From Stenotrophomonas lacuserhaii (GTDB lineage Bacteria; Pseudomonadota; Gammaproteobacteria; Xanthomonadales; Xanthomonadaceae), in the NCBI RefSeq assembly GCF_014836545.1, contig NZ_JACSQS010000001.1, positions 238,928-302,927 on the forward strand: a stretch of DNA of 64,000 nt. The letters are read 5' to 3'. The notes under the pieces were generated by a model that was not told the origin of the DNA, made no database searches, and worked only from the letters and a program-made list of their open reading frames with translations. Both the position numbers and the translations under genes were made by a program. Each line of letters starts with the position of its first letter. Positions within the stretch are counted from its first letter, which is position 1. This document shows, in pieces, positions 7,603-16,070 of this stretch.

Positions 7603-8691
7603 TCACAGCGGCGGGTAATCGGTGTAGCCCTTTGCACCGCCGCCATACAGGGTGGCCTGGTCGAGTTCGGCCAGCGGTGCGTCGCGGCGCAGGCGTTCGA
7701 CCAGGTCCGGGTTGGCGATGAACGCACGACCGAACGCCACCGCATCGGCATAGCCCGATGCCAGCGCGGCTTCGGCCCGCGTCTTGTCGTAACCGTTGTT
7801 GGCGATCCATGCGCCGCCGAAACGCGAACGCAGGGCCGCGTAGTCGAACGGGATATTGTCCCGGTCACCGCCGGTGGACCCTTCGATGACGTGCACGAAG
7901 GCCAGCCCCTCGATAGCGTCCAGGCGTTCCACGGCGCGTTCGAACAACGGCTGCGGATCGCTGTCGTGGGCATCACCGGCCGGGGTAGTGGGGGACAGCC
8001 GCACGCCGGTGCGCGCCGCACCGATCGTGTCGGCCACTGCGCTGACCACTTCGAACAACAGGCGGGTACGGTTCTGGATGCTGCCGCCGTAGGCGTCCTC
8101 GCGCTTGTTGCTGCCATCGCGCAGGAACTGATCGATCAGGTAGCCGTTGGCCGCATGGACTTCCACACCGTCGAAGCCGGCTTCGATGGCGTTGTGCGCG
8201 GCCTTGCGGTAGTCCTCGATCAATGCCGGGATCTCGTCCAGGGCGAGCGCGCGCGGCGTGGACACGTCTTCGAAACCGTTGGCGGTAAAGGTCTTCGCAT
8301 CGGCGCGGATGGCACTGGGCGCGACCGGCACCTCACCTTCCGGCAGCAGGCTGGTGTGCGAGATGCGGCCGACGTGCCACAGCTGCAGCACGATCTTTCC
8401 GCCGCGGGCGTGGACCTGGTCGGTCACGGCCTTCCAGCCCTGCACCTGTGCGCTGCTGTAGATGCCCGGTGTGTCCAGGTAACCCTGGCCCAGCGGACTG
8501 ATCTGTGTCGCTTCGGCGATGATCAGCCCGGCGCTGGCGCGCTGCCCGTAGTACTCGACCGCCAGCGGCGTAGGGACGCGGTCCGGCAGGGCGCGATTGC
8601 GGGTGAGCGGGGCCATCACCACCCGGTTGGCGAGGGCGATCGCGCCCAGGCGTGTAGCAGAAAACAGCACATTGTCATCGGTTGGCATCAA
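7603..8691 (-). CDS. nemA: old yellow enzyme family NADH:flavin oxidoreductase (N-ethylmaleimide reductase-like)
   Basis: This 362-residue protein is a one-domain FMN TIM barrel typical of the OYE family. Recognisable parts are the N-terminal VVMAPLTRNRA, the QLWHVGR strand, the substrate-binding GVEVHAANGYLIDQF with the His/Asn pair, SNKREDAYGGSIQNR, and the C-terminal phosphate-binding VAFGRAFIANPDLVERL. Such enzymes reduce activated alkenes, maleimides and nitro compounds with NAD(P)H in the cytoplasm. The length equals that of E. coli NemA. The start is one of two adjacent ATG codons at 8691/8688. It stands alone between the repeat array and the divergent SDR gene. No NemR-type repressor is adjacent, so electrophile-responsive control cannot be claimed. 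Confidence 0.9.
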   Translation of the reverse strand: MMPTDDNVLFSATRLGAIALANRVVMAPLTRNRALPDRVPTPLAVEYYGQRASAGLIIAEATQISPLGQGYLDTPGIYSSAQVQGWKAVTDQVHARGGKIVLQLWHVGRISHTSLLPEGEVPVAPSAIRADAKTFTANGFEDVSTPRALALDEIPALIEDYRKAAHNAIEAGFDGVEVHAANGYLIDQFLRDGSNKREDAYGGSIQNRTRLLFEVVSAVADTIGAARTGVRLSPTTPAGDAHDSDPQPLFERAVERLDAIEGLAFVHVIEGSTGGDRDNIPFDYAALRSRFGGAWIANNGYDKTRAEAALASGYADAVAFGRAFIANPDLVERLRRDAPLAELDQATLYGGGAKGYTDYPPL

Positions 8692-8881
8692 GCATCCTTC
8701 GTTGGGGGAGGAAGGGCCGCATCAGGGCCCGTGCGCCGAGCATAGGACCTGGGTTGTTGCAGCGATGGGAAGGCCTGTTGCACGCGCCGTGGACGCATGT
8801 TGCGGGCGCGTCACGAGGCGCGGCGTAACGTTGCCGGTGATGGCTGGACCCCATCCAGACCAACGCAACAGGAGTCGAGCA

Positions 8882-9640
8882 GTGATTGATTACCAACTCA
8901 AGGGCAAGACCGCGATCGTGACCGGCGGCGTTTCCGGGATCGGGCTGGCCGTGGCGGAAATGCTGGCCGCGTCCGGTGCTGCGATTTCGGTATGGGACCT
9001 CAGGCAGGAGGCGGTTGACGCCACTGCCGAAGCGCTGCGTGGCAAGGGCGCAAAGGCGCTCGGCATCGCACTGGACGTTACCGACGAGACCGCCGTGGAA
9101 GCGGCCGTGGCAAGCACCGTGGCCGAACTTGGCAGCGTGGATATCGCGGTCAACAACGCCGGCATCGGCGGTCCGGCCGCGATCAGTGGGGACTACCCGG
9201 TGGAGGGCTGGCGCAAGGTCATCGACGTGAACCTGACCAGCGTGTTCCTGTGCCAGCGCGCGCAGATCCAGGCCATGCGCAAGGCCGGCCGTGGCGGCAG
9301 CATCATCAACATGGCCTCGATCCTGGGCCAGGTGGGGTATGCCGGTTCGGTGGCCTACGCGGCGGCCAAGCATGGCGTGGTGGGTCTGACCCAGACCGCG
9401 GCCTGGGAGCATGCCGCCGACCAGATCCGCATCAACGCGGTCGGACCCGGTTTCATCAGCACCCCGTTGCTGGAACAGATGGATCCGAAGGTACGGGCCA
9501 CGCTGGAAGGCCGGCACGCGCTCAAGCGCCTGGGTACGCCTGAAGAGGTCGCCGCGCTGGTGGCCTGGCTGGCCAGCGATGCCGCATCGTTCGCTACCGG
9601 CACCTACTACGCCATCGATGGCGGCTACTTGGCACAGTAA
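8882..9640 (+). CDS. short-chain dehydrogenase/reductase
   Basis: The product has 252 residues and is a classical SDR. The Rossmann cofactor motif TGGVSGIG lies near residue 14, NNAG near residue 87, and the catalytic Ser (NMASILG) and Tyr-x3-Lys (YAAAKHG) follow at the usual spacing. The C-terminus IDGGYLAQ is typical of the glucose/3-ketoacyl reductase branch. The start is a GTG at 8882 preceded by AGGAG at about 8 bases; a longer upstream frame has no export or conserved features. The Asp in the VWDLR region after the second strand suggests an NAD preference. It is oxidoreductase-like with unknown substrate and does not look like part of a larger operon, though mgtC follows 69 bp downstream. 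Confidence 0.85.
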   Translation: MIDYQLKGKTAIVTGGVSGIGLAVAEMLAASGAAISVWDLRQEAVDATAEALRGKGAKALGIALDVTDETAVEAAVASTVAELGSVDIAVNNAGIGGPAAISGDYPVEGWRKVIDVNLTSVFLCQRAQIQAMRKAGRGGSIINMASILGQVGYAGSVAYAAAKHGVVGLTQTAAWEHAADQIRINAVGPGFISTPLLEQMDPKVRATLEGRHALKRLGTPEEVAALVAWLASDAASFATGTYYAIDGGYLAQ

Positions 9641-9709
9641 CCATCGGCTTTCACGGTCCTCGCACGGCATTCCGGCGACCTTCACGATTTGACCAAGGGA
9701 AGACGTGCG

Positions 9710-10159
9710 ATGGATTTCAGCCAGGATATCTCCCTGCTGCTGCGGGTAGCCGCGGCCATGCTGTTCGGCGGGGTCATCGGGTTCGAGCGCGAACTGGGCA
9801 AGCATGCGGCGGGACTGCGCACGCACATGCTGCTGGCCGGCGCGGCGGCGCTGATCGTCGGGCTTGGCGATTCAGTGGCCGAGCATTTCCAGCAGGACCA
9901 GTATCGGGACCTGCTGCAGGTCGATCCGATCCGCCTGATCGAGGCGGTGGTGGCGTGCGTGGGCTTCATCGCCGCCGGCACCATCATCCGCGGTACGCGC
10001 GATGGCGAAGTCAGCGGCCTGACCACCGCCAGTTCGCTGATCATGTCCGCCGCGGTCGGCATCGCAGTCGGTATCGGCGCGTATGTGATCGCCAGCGGGG
10101 TGACGCTGATGTGCGTGGTGGTGCTGACCGTGATGCGCCGAGTCGAGAAAAAACTGTAA
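9710..10159 (+). CDS. MgtC/SapB family inner membrane protein
   Basis: The product has 149 residues and is almost entirely membrane-embedded, with about four hydrophobic segments. It carries the family signature: LLLRVAAAMLFGGVIGFERE, then the conserved HAAGLRTHMLLAGAAAL, and later GFIAAGTIIRG and VSGLTTASSLI. MgtC-like proteins are linked to growth at low magnesium and intracellular survival, in part through control of the F-type ATPase. This copy ends after the membrane domain and lacks the cytoplasmic ACT-like domain of Salmonella MgtC, so it belongs to the short form. The ATG at 9710 follows AAGGGAAG and starts at the expected residue of the family. It is followed by lldD after 60 bp. Confidence 0.9.
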   Translation: MDFSQDISLLLRVAAAMLFGGVIGFERELGKHAAGLRTHMLLAGAAALIVGLGDSVAEHFQQDQYRDLLQVDPIRLIEAVVACVGFIAAGTIIRGTRDGEVSGLTTASSLIMSAAVGIAVGIGAYVIASGVTLMCVVVLTVMRRVEKKL

Positions 10160-10219
10160 ACCGGCGCATTCGCCGAAAGGCGAATTGCCTGGCGGCCCCG
10201 TTTGCGCTCACAGTCGGAC

Positions 10220-11359
10220 ATGATCATTTCCGCCTCCACCGACTACCGGGCAGCGGCGCAGCGCCGGTTGCCGCCGTTCCTGTTCCATTACGTGGACGGG
10301 GGTGCCTACGCCGAGCACACGTTGCGGCGCAACGTGGAGGACCTGGCCGGGATCGCGCTGCGCCAGCGCGTGCTGCGCGACATGTCCGAACTGGACCTGC
10401 AGACCGACCTGTTCGGCGAGACGCTGGCGATGCCGGTTGCGTTGGCGCCGGTCGGCCTGACCGGCATGTTCGCGCGGCGTGGCGAGGTCCAGGCCGCACG
10501 TGCGGCAGCCAGCCGGGGGATCCCGTTCACGCTGTCCACGGTATCGGTGTGCCCGATCGAAGAGGTGGCCCCGGCGATCAGCCGGCCGATGTGGTTCCAG
10601 CTGTATGTCCTGCGTGATCGTGGCTTCATGCGCAATGCGCTGGAACGCGCACAAGCGGCCGGGGTGACCACGTTGGTGTTCACCGTGGACATGCCGGTGC
10701 CCGGTGCGCGCTACCGCGACATGCATTCGGGGATGAGCGGGCCGAATGCTGCGCTGCGTCGCGCCGGACAGGTGCTGGCGCATCCGCGCTGGGCCTGGGA
10801 CGTCGGCGTGCGCGGGCGCCCGCACGATCTGGGCAACGTCTCGGCTTACCGCGGCGATGCCACTGGGCTGGCCGACTATATCGGTTGGCTGGGCAGCAAC
10901 TTCGATCCGTCGATCAGTTGGAAGGACCTGGAATGGATCCGCGAATTCTGGAAGGGATCGATGGTGATCAAGGGCATCCTCGACGCTGATGACGCGCGCG
11001 ATGCGGTGCGTTTCGGTGCCGATGGCATCGTGGTGTCCAACCATGGCGGGCGCCAGCTGGATGGGGTGCTGTCGACCGCGCGCGCCTTGCCGGCCATTGC
11101 CGATGCGGTAAAGGGCGAGCTGAAGATCCTCGCCGATTCGGGCATCCGTAGTGGCCTGGACGTGGTGCGCATGCTGGCGCTGGGCGCCGATGCGGTACTG
11201 CTCGGACGCGCCTTCGTGTACGCCCTGGCCACCCATGGAGAAGCCGGGGTGGCCAACCTGCTGGACCTGGTGGCGAGGGAGATGCGGGTAGCGATGACCC
11301 TCACCGGGGCGCGTTGCATCGCCGACATCAGTCCCGACCTGCTGGTCCGCGCGGACTGA
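10220..11359 (+). CDS. lldD: FMN-dependent L-lactate dehydrogenase
   Basis: The 379-residue product matches E. coli LldD almost residue for residue over long stretches, for example [20 protein letters not shown] at the start, [16 protein letters not shown], and [17 protein letters not shown] containing the catalytic His and substrate-binding Arg. LldD is a peripheral membrane flavoenzyme that oxidises L-lactate to pyruvate and feeds electrons to quinones. The ATG at 10220 aligns exactly with the E. coli start. In many bacteria lldD sits with a lactate permease and a GntR regulator (lldP, lldR); neither is present here, so lactate uptake must be encoded elsewhere. Confidence 0.97.
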   Translation: MIISASTDYRAAAQRRLPPFLFHYVDGGAYAEHTLRRNVEDLAGIALRQRVLRDMSELDLQTDLFGETLAMPVALAPVGLTGMFARRGEVQAARAAASRGIPFTLSTVSVCPIEEVAPAISRPMWFQLYVLRDRGFMRNALERAQAAGVTTLVFTVDMPVPGARYRDMHSGMSGPNAALRRAGQVLAHPRWAWDVGVRGRPHDLGNVSAYRGDATGLADYIGWLGSNFDPSISWKDLEWIREFWKGSMVIKGILDADDARDAVRFGADGIVVSNHGGRQLDGVLSTARALPAIADAVKGELKILADSGIRSGLDVVRMLALGADAVLLGRAFVYALATHGEAGVANLLDLVAREMRVAMTLTGARCIADISPDLLVRAD

Positions 11360-11379
11360 AGGCTGCCCCGGTGCTGCGA

Positions 11380-11682
11380 TTACTCGCAGCGCACGGCGGT
11401 GATCACGTCCTGCTTGTCGATGAAGACGCGCAGGCGATCGGTTCGCAGGTCTTTGGTGGTGATCGTGCCGGGGCCGATCGGGTTGACCAGCCCGGCGCCG
11501 CTTTCGCGCGACAGCCGCCGCATGTTCGCCTCGTTCGCAGGCTGGCCCACGGCCCATCCCAGCGCGCTGGCCTGGCACTGGCCACTGCCGCGCACCTGCG
11601 GGCCCGGGCTGCTGGCACAGCCGTTCAGGGCCAGCGTGCCGAGCAGGGCGAGGGGGATCATCATGCCGTGGCGGGTATCCAT
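11380..11682 (-). CDS. I78-type peptidase inhibitor lipoprotein
   Basis: The product is a 100-residue lipoprotein. The signal sequence ends in lipobox LNGC (ALLGTLALNGCASS), so it should be acylated. The mature part carries the layout of the I78 inhibitor family: an ALGWAVGQPANEANMRRLSRE helix, then a turn, then paired strands DRLRVFIDKQDVITAVRCE ending in a cysteine. Members related to Elastase inhibitor AFUEI bind serine peptidases; in bacteria they probably protect the envelope against exported or host proteases. I place the start at 11682, which gives a normal lipoprotein signal; a second ATG at 11664 is also possible. It is convergent with lldD, only 20 bp away. Confidence 0.75.
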   Translation of the reverse strand: MDTRHGMMIPLALLGTLALNGCASSPGPQVRGSGQCQASALGWAVGQPANEANMRRLSRESGAGLVNPIGPGTITTKDLRTDRLRVFIDKQDVITAVRCE

Positions 11683-11742
11683 CAGTGCGCTTCCACAGGG
11701 GCGGTGGAAGCACCATAGCACTGCCTGGCGTGATGGCCATGG

Positions 11743-12372
11743 TCAGTGTGGCAGCGCGCCCTGCAGGTAGCTTTCGATGACATAACTGAAAGGCCGCTGC
11801 GCGCTGTCGCGCAGCAGGGCACGCACTTCCAGCACGGTGGCGCCGGCACCCTCGCCGCGAGCGGGCCAGTAGGTTTGATCACGCAGGGTCTGGCGCTTGA
11901 AGCCGAGCGCTGCGACCACCCGGCCGAACGGTTCGTCACTGCCATCGAGCACGCTGTTCATCGCAGGCGTCAGCAGCGCGGGCACGTACCAGTTGTCCGC
12001 TTCGGACAGCACCCGCGGACCGCAGGCCAACTGCACGCGGCGGTAGCGCAGCGGCGTGCTGGCGTCGACCTGCAGCGCCCTGCGTACGTCGTCGGGCGCA
12101 TCGCGCTGTACGCCCTGGACCCGTACCGCGCGGACCCGCCCCTTGTCGGCCAGGCCATGTTCGGCGCACCAGGCTTCCAGGGCCGCCGTGGCGCTGCGGC
12201 CGGCCAGCACACGCTGGTGCAGTTCCTCCACGCGCTGTTGCGGCGTTGCGGACGCCGTCGGGGCGTTCTGCCCGGTCTGCGCATCGGCCGCGGCCAAGGC
12301 GGCAACCGGCGCTGCCGCCAGCAGCGAGGCGGCCTGCCAGCGAAGGCGGTCGGTGCGGTCGAACGGGCCCAT
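11743..12372 (-). CDS. hypothetical exported protein with a chorismate lyase/UTRA-like domain
   Basis: The product has 209 residues. An N-terminal hydrophobic stretch (WQAASLLAAAPVAALAAADA) is a likely signal peptide. The mature part recalls the UbiC/UTRA fold: VRAVRVQGV, then PLRYRRVQLACGPRVLSEAD, then NWYVPALLTPAMNSVLDG and PFGRVVAALGFKRQTL. The arrangement 'strand - acquired label - NWYVP - PFG' is what one sees in chorismate lyase-like proteins, but export argues against a role in ubiquinone synthesis. I would call it a conserved protein of unknown function with this fold as inference. It stands alone, with the decayed amidohydrolase piece divergent from it. Confidence 0.65.
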   Translation of the reverse strand: MGPFDRTDRLRWQAASLLAAAPVAALAAADAQTGQNAPTASATPQQRVEELHQRVLAGRSATAALEAWCAEHGLADKGRVRAVRVQGVQRDAPDDVRRALQVDASTPLRYRRVQLACGPRVLSEADNWYVPALLTPAMNSVLDGSDEPFGRVVAALGFKRQTLRDQTYWPARGEGAGATVLEVRALLRDSAQRPFSYVIESYLQGALPH

Positions 12373-12404
12373 GGATCCTGCTGTGGTGGTTGCGTCAGCG
12401 CTAG

Positions 12405-12734
12405 TTTACCCGCTCCTGCGGTCGACCCGCTGCCGGGGCACCGGGCAGTGGCGTGGTGGATGCCACCGGCAACGGCGACCTGCTGCAGCGCGCGATGTTG
12501 ATCGGCTACCTGTCCGGCTTCCATACCGACGCCGGGCTGCTGCTGGCGCTGGCCATGGTCACCACCCACGCCGCTGCGGTGCTCGGCTTGCTGGAACATG
12601 GGCTGCGGGAGGGCTTGCCGGCGACCTTCGTGGCGGTACGCGCCGATCACGGACCGGCAGCGGTGGCGGGCGTGCCGTCGGACCGCGTTTCGATGCGCCG
12701 GGGACGCTGGATCCTGCCCCCGCGCAGCGCCTGA
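12405..12734 (+). pseudogene. C-terminal remnant of a cytosine deaminase-like amidohydrolase
   Basis: The frame from just after a TAG at 12402 to the stop at 12734 encodes GNGDLLQRAMLIGYLSGFH, then ALAMVTTHAAAVLGLLEHGL, then a short strand and RVSMRRGRWI. This is the typical C-terminal end of cytosine deaminase/amidohydrolase enzymes (last barrel helix, THxAAxxLGL, composite beta domain). The metal-binding HxH, the other catalytic residues and roughly the first three quarters are absent. A short protein could start at the GTG at 12453, but it would not be a functional enzyme. It abuts the LysR gene, suggesting a deletion that removed most of a purine/pyrimidine salvage gene. Confidence 0.7.
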
Positions 12735-12743
12735 GCAGGCCGG

Positions 12744-13616
12744 TCACCGCGTTTCGCTGTCGACCTGGCGCTTCAGCTCCAGCGCAAGTGCGCGCACGCC
12801 GTCGTCGGCGTTGTCACGGTAGAGGATGCCGATTTCGTAGCTGTCGATCACCGGCAGTCCGTGTTCGCCATCGATGATGCGATGGTCGGCGGTCACCGCA
12901 CGACGTGGCAGCAGGCTGATGCCGATGCCATCGGCCACCGCGCCCTGGATGCCGCTCAGCGAGGAACTGGTGAAGGTGATCCGCCAGCGCCTGCCGAGCG
13001 TTTCGATCGCATGGATCATCTCATCGCGGTACAGCCCACGGGGGGGGAAGGTCACCAGCGGCAGCACGTCCTGGCCAGCGCTGGGCGCGGCCCTGCCGTC
13101 GATCCAGTGCATCGGTTCGGGCCAGCAATGCACGGCGGGCCGGCTGTTGCGGCGTTGCTTGACCAGCACCAGGTCCAGCTCACCGTGGTCGAAGCCCTGC
13201 GCCAGGTCCCGGCTCAGGCCGCTGCTGATTTCCAGTCGGACCTGCGGATTGCTCCGGTTGAAGGCGGCCAGCATGCGCGTGGTGGTCGGGTTGACGAAAT
13301 CCTCGGGCACGCCGAGGCGCAGCGTCGTGGCCACCGTTGCACCCGCCAGCGCCTGCAGCAGTTCGTCGTTCAAGCCGAGCATGCGGCGCGCGTAGCCCAG
13401 CAGCGTCTGGCCGGCGTCGGTAGGCTGCACGTCGCGGTGACCGCGTTCCAGCAGGCGATGGCCGGCCAGCTGTTCCAGGCGGCGCACCTTCTGGCTGATG
13501 GTGGACTGGGTGGAGTGCAGTCGGCTGGCGGCCGCGGTGAAACTGCCGCAGTCGGCGACCATGACCAGGGCGCGCAGCAGATCCAGTTCAAACAATGATC
13601 TATTCGCCTGGTTCAT
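12744..13616 (-). CDS. LysR family transcriptional regulator
   Basis: The 290-residue product starts with a winged HTH typical of LysR proteins (FELDLLRALVMVADCGSFTA, then RLHSTQSTISQKVRRLE). A periplasmic-binding-like effector domain follows (LRLGVPEDFVNP, LSGIQGAVADGIGISLLPRRA). The amino-terminal part with QSTISQKVRRLEQLAG resembles the branch around LrhA/HexA. The gene is divergent from the exported amidohydrolase at 13744, across a 127-bp gap, which is the classic arrangement for a LysR regulator and its target. The downstream side meets the decayed amidohydrolase. Effector and exact targets cannot be read from the sequence. Confidence 0.9.
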   Translation of the reverse strand: MNQANRSLFELDLLRALVMVADCGSFTAAASRLHSTQSTISQKVRRLEQLAGHRLLERGHRDVQPTDAGQTLLGYARRMLGLNDELLQALAGATVATTLRLGVPEDFVNPTTTRMLAAFNRSNPQVRLEISSGLSRDLAQGFDHGELDLVLVKQRRNSRPAVHCWPEPMHWIDGRAAPSAGQDVLPLVTFPPRGLYRDEMIHAIETLGRRWRITFTSSSLSGIQGAVADGIGISLLPRRAVTADHRIIDGEHGLPVIDSYEIGILYRDNADDGVRALALELKRQVDSETR

Positions 13617-13743
13617 CGCTGATATTCAGTTATTTTGTTTCCGCATGGATGAAGCGACTTCTACCATGCGCTGACGCGGTGTGCCAGCGCGCATACCCGA
13701 CTTGATTCCCACGGCCTGCGCGCCGTGCAACCGGATGCCGCCC
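13617..13743. promoter_or_regulatory. divergent promoter between LysR gene and amidohydrolase gene
   Basis: This 127-bp spacer is locally AT-rich next to the LysR start (TTCAGTTATTTTGTTTCC around 13625-13642). A LysR-type T-N11-A operator is expected here but none is unambiguous. Position and orientation alone support joint control of the two genes. Confidence 0.4.
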
Positions 13744-15216
13744 ATGTCTGCTCGAACCGTCTGCCTGCTTGCCTTCGCCCTTGCCGGGGCCGGCGTCCCC
13801 GCTGTCCCGCTGGCCTCGCCGAAGGTCGCCGACGTGCTGATCCAGCACGCCACGATCGTCGACGTCGAAGCGGCCACGACCCGTCCCGGACAGAGCGTGG
13901 CACTGCGTGGCGAGGACATCGTCGCCGTCGGTGACGATGCCTCCATGGCCTCCCGATGGTCCGCCGCGCGGCGGATCGATGCGGGCAACCGGTACCTGGT
14001 TCCAGGGCTATGGGACATGCACGTGCACTTCGGCGGTGGCCCGGCCCTGATCGAGGAGAACAAGGCCTTGCTTCCGCTCTACGTCGCGCATGGCATTACC
14101 ACCGTACGCGATGCGTCCGGCGACCTGCCGCAGCAGGTACTGCAGTGGCGCGGGCAGATCGCCAGCGGTGCGCTCGAGGGGCCGCGGCTGCTGACTTCCG
14201 GGGCCAAGATCGAAGGCCTCGAACCGGTCTGGAAAGGCACGCTGGAAGTGGGCAGCGAGGCGGACGTGGATGCGGCGATCGCGCAGCTGCGTCGCGACCG
14301 GGTGGACTTCGTCAAGATCACCGACAGTACGTTGAAGCCCGAGCTGTTCCTGTATGCGGCCAGCGCGGCGCGCAAGGCCGGACTCAAGGCCTCCGGGCAC
14401 ATCCCGATGGCCTTGACGGTGGAGCAGGCCGTCGATGCCGGCCTGGCGTCCATCGAGCACCTGGATTACGCGTTCAAGGCCGGCAGTCGGGAACAGGCCG
14501 CCATCGCCGCGGATTTCGGCGCCGGGCGGATCGACCGCGCGCAAGCCAACCAGCGCCTGGATGCCAGCTTTGATCGGGACACTGCGATGTCGGCCTACCG
14601 TGACTTCGCCCGTCGCGGCGTCTTTGTCACGCCCACGCTCAACGGCGGACGCATCCTGGATTTCCTCGACCAGGACGACCATCGCCACAATCCCTACCTG
14701 GCCTACATCGGGCCCGGGCTGCGCGCCACCTATGCATGGCGCGTGGATCGCGCCGCCAAGGCCACGCCGGCGCAGGTGCAGGCGCGCCACCGGCAGTACC
14801 ACCAGGTGGCTGCGGTGCTGCCGATGCTGCAGCAGGCCGGGGTGACGATCATTGCCGGTACCGATGCCGGGTTCCTCAACGCATTCAACTATCCCGGCAT
14901 CGGGCTGCACCAGGAACTGCAGTTGTTCGTGCGCGAAGGACTGACGCCGCCGCAGGCACTGGCGGCAGCTACCCGCGCCGGTCCGGCCTGGTTCGGCCAG
15001 ATGGACCGTTACGGTTCGGTGGAAGCGGGCAAGGCCGCCGACCTGGTGCTGCTGGACGCCAATCCGCTACAGGACATCAGCGCCACCGAGTCGATCAACA
15101 CGGTGGTGCTGCGTGGCAAGGTGCACGACCGCGCCGCGCTGGACGCGATGTTGCAGCAGGTGCGCAGCAAGGTGAAAGCCTGGGACGCGGCGCAGGGCGG
15201 CGCGCGCGTCGATTGA
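13744..15216 (+). CDS. exported metal-dependent amidohydrolase
   Basis: The product is 490 residues with a cleavable signal peptide (ARTVCLLAFALAGAGVPAV), so it acts in the periplasm. The core is an amidohydrolase TIM barrel. An N-terminal beta part (ILIQHATIVDVE-like strand) precedes the metal-binding LVPGLWDMHVHFG with HxH. Later metal ligands are in KASGHIPMA and SIEHLDYAF, and the catalytic Asp is in IIAGTDAGFLN. The C-terminal GSVEAGKAADLVLLDANPL strand closes the composite domain. It is related to imidazolonepropionase and prolidase-like exported amidohydrolases; the substrate could be a dipeptide or a cyclic amide. The ATG at 13744 gives a proper signal peptide. The divergent LysR gene is the likely regulator. 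Confidence 0.87.
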   Translation: MSARTVCLLAFALAGAGVPAVPLASPKVADVLIQHATIVDVEAATTRPGQSVALRGEDIVAVGDDASMASRWSAARRIDAGNRYLVPGLWDMHVHFGGGPALIEENKALLPLYVAHGITTVRDASGDLPQQVLQWRGQIASGALEGPRLLTSGAKIEGLEPVWKGTLEVGSEADVDAAIAQLRRDRVDFVKITDSTLKPELFLYAASAARKAGLKASGHIPMALTVEQAVDAGLASIEHLDYAFKAGSREQAAIAADFGAGRIDRAQANQRLDASFDRDTAMSAYRDFARRGVFVTPTLNGGRILDFLDQDDHRHNPYLAYIGPGLRATYAWRVDRAAKATPAQVQARHRQYHQVAAVLPMLQQAGVTIIAGTDAGFLNAFNYPGIGLHQELQLFVREGLTPPQALAAATRAGPAWFGQMDRYGSVEAGKAADLVLLDANPLQDISATESINTVVLRGKVHDRAALDAMLQQVRSKVKAWDAAQGGARVD

Positions 15217-15231
15217 ACCGCGTACCGCGGT

Positions 15232-15438
15232 TCACTTCGGGTGTTCAACCGCGATGAAGACGATGCTCAGCAGGCGGCCGTGCGGTCGATGGATGTCCGC
15301 CACGCTGTCGAGCATGAGCACCAGGACGTTGAGCACGATCACCAGCATCACCGCTGCTTCCAGACGGCGTGCCACGCGGCCACGCTCGGCGATGCGGCGC
15401 GCTGCATGCCGGAGGTGCGGGAGCGCGGGATTTGGCGG
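15232..15438 (-). pseudogene. N-terminal fragment of a voltage-gated ion channel
   Basis: On the minus strand the open frame from 15438 to the stop at 15232 encodes RRIAERGRVARRLEAAVMLV, then IVLNVLVLMLDSVADIHRPH, then GRLLSIVFIAVEHPK and a stop. This looks like the cytoplasmic lead and first transmembrane helix (S1) of a six-helix potassium/ion transport protein, followed by the start of the next conserved helix. The voltage sensor, pore and selectivity filter are missing, and no ATG starts the frame, only an internal GTG. The rest of 15217-15584 holds a low-complexity G-rich run near 15440-15490 and nothing else convincing. Confidence 0.6.
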
Positions 15439-15584
15439 TCAGGACGGGCAGGGAGGGCAGGGCGGGCAGCTTGGTGGGTTGCGGCAGGGTGCGGAATACA
15501 AGAAACACGAAAAGGTGAATCCGCCGCCTTCGCCTCTTGGCCGGCGTTCATCATTGCCGCAGCGTGGAGGCAAGGAGGATCGCC

Positions 15585-15983
15585 ATGCACGCTTCAGCCT
15601 GGTGGTTGGCGGTCGGCATCGGTGTCTGCTCGGCTGCCTTTGCAGGCCCGGTCCATCGGTGTGGCAGCGGCGCCGCAGTGCGTTACCAGGACGCAGCGTG
15701 CGCGGCGGGCGAGCCGGCGGTGCGGTGGACGCTCCCGGACAGCGCGGCAAGCGGGGAAACCGCGGCCGCAATGCCCGTTGCCCAGCCACGGCCGCCGCCC
15801 GTCAGCCGCAGGACGCGTCAGCAACGGCCGGGTCGGCTTGTGTTGATCCCCCTGCAACGCGATCCGCAGGCCTGCAGCCGCGCGCAGCGTGCACGCAGGA
15901 ACGCCCTGCAGCGGCGACGCCGACGCGAATCCTTCGTCCAACAACGGCACTGGGACGATCGGCTGCGCGATGCCTGTCGATGA
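15585..15983 (+). CDS. DUF4124-type exported protein
   Basis: This small protein of 132 residues has a signal peptide (MHASAWWLAVGIGVCSAAFA), a short DUF4124-like module (GPVHRCGSGAAVRYQDAACA) with two conserved cysteines, then a proline-rich linker and a strongly basic C-terminal part (RNALQRRRRRESF). DUF4124 proteins are periplasmic and of unknown function, and the module is often found N-terminal to other envelope domains. The start at 15585 follows a textbook AAGGAGG. The basic tail may bind nucleic acid or anionic surface polymer, but this is only inference. It precedes the sensor kinase pair by 87 bp. Confidence 0.75.
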   Translation: MHASAWWLAVGIGVCSAAFAGPVHRCGSGAAVRYQDAACAAGEPAVRWTLPDSAASGETAAAMPVAQPRPPPVSRRTRQQRPGRLVLIPLQRDPQACSRAQRARRNALQRRRRRESFVQQRHWDDRLRDACR

Positions 15984-16070
15984 AGGTCCAGCGCGCTCGC
16001 CGTTTCAGTCGCGTCCTATGGGGATCGAGGACGGGTCCGACTAACGTGCAGGTCATCTCCAAGGAACCCT

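Noticed and set aside
15440-15490. G-rich low-complexity run as a protein-coding segment
   Set aside because: Gly/Gln-rich translations in all frames reflect simple sequence, not a conserved protein.
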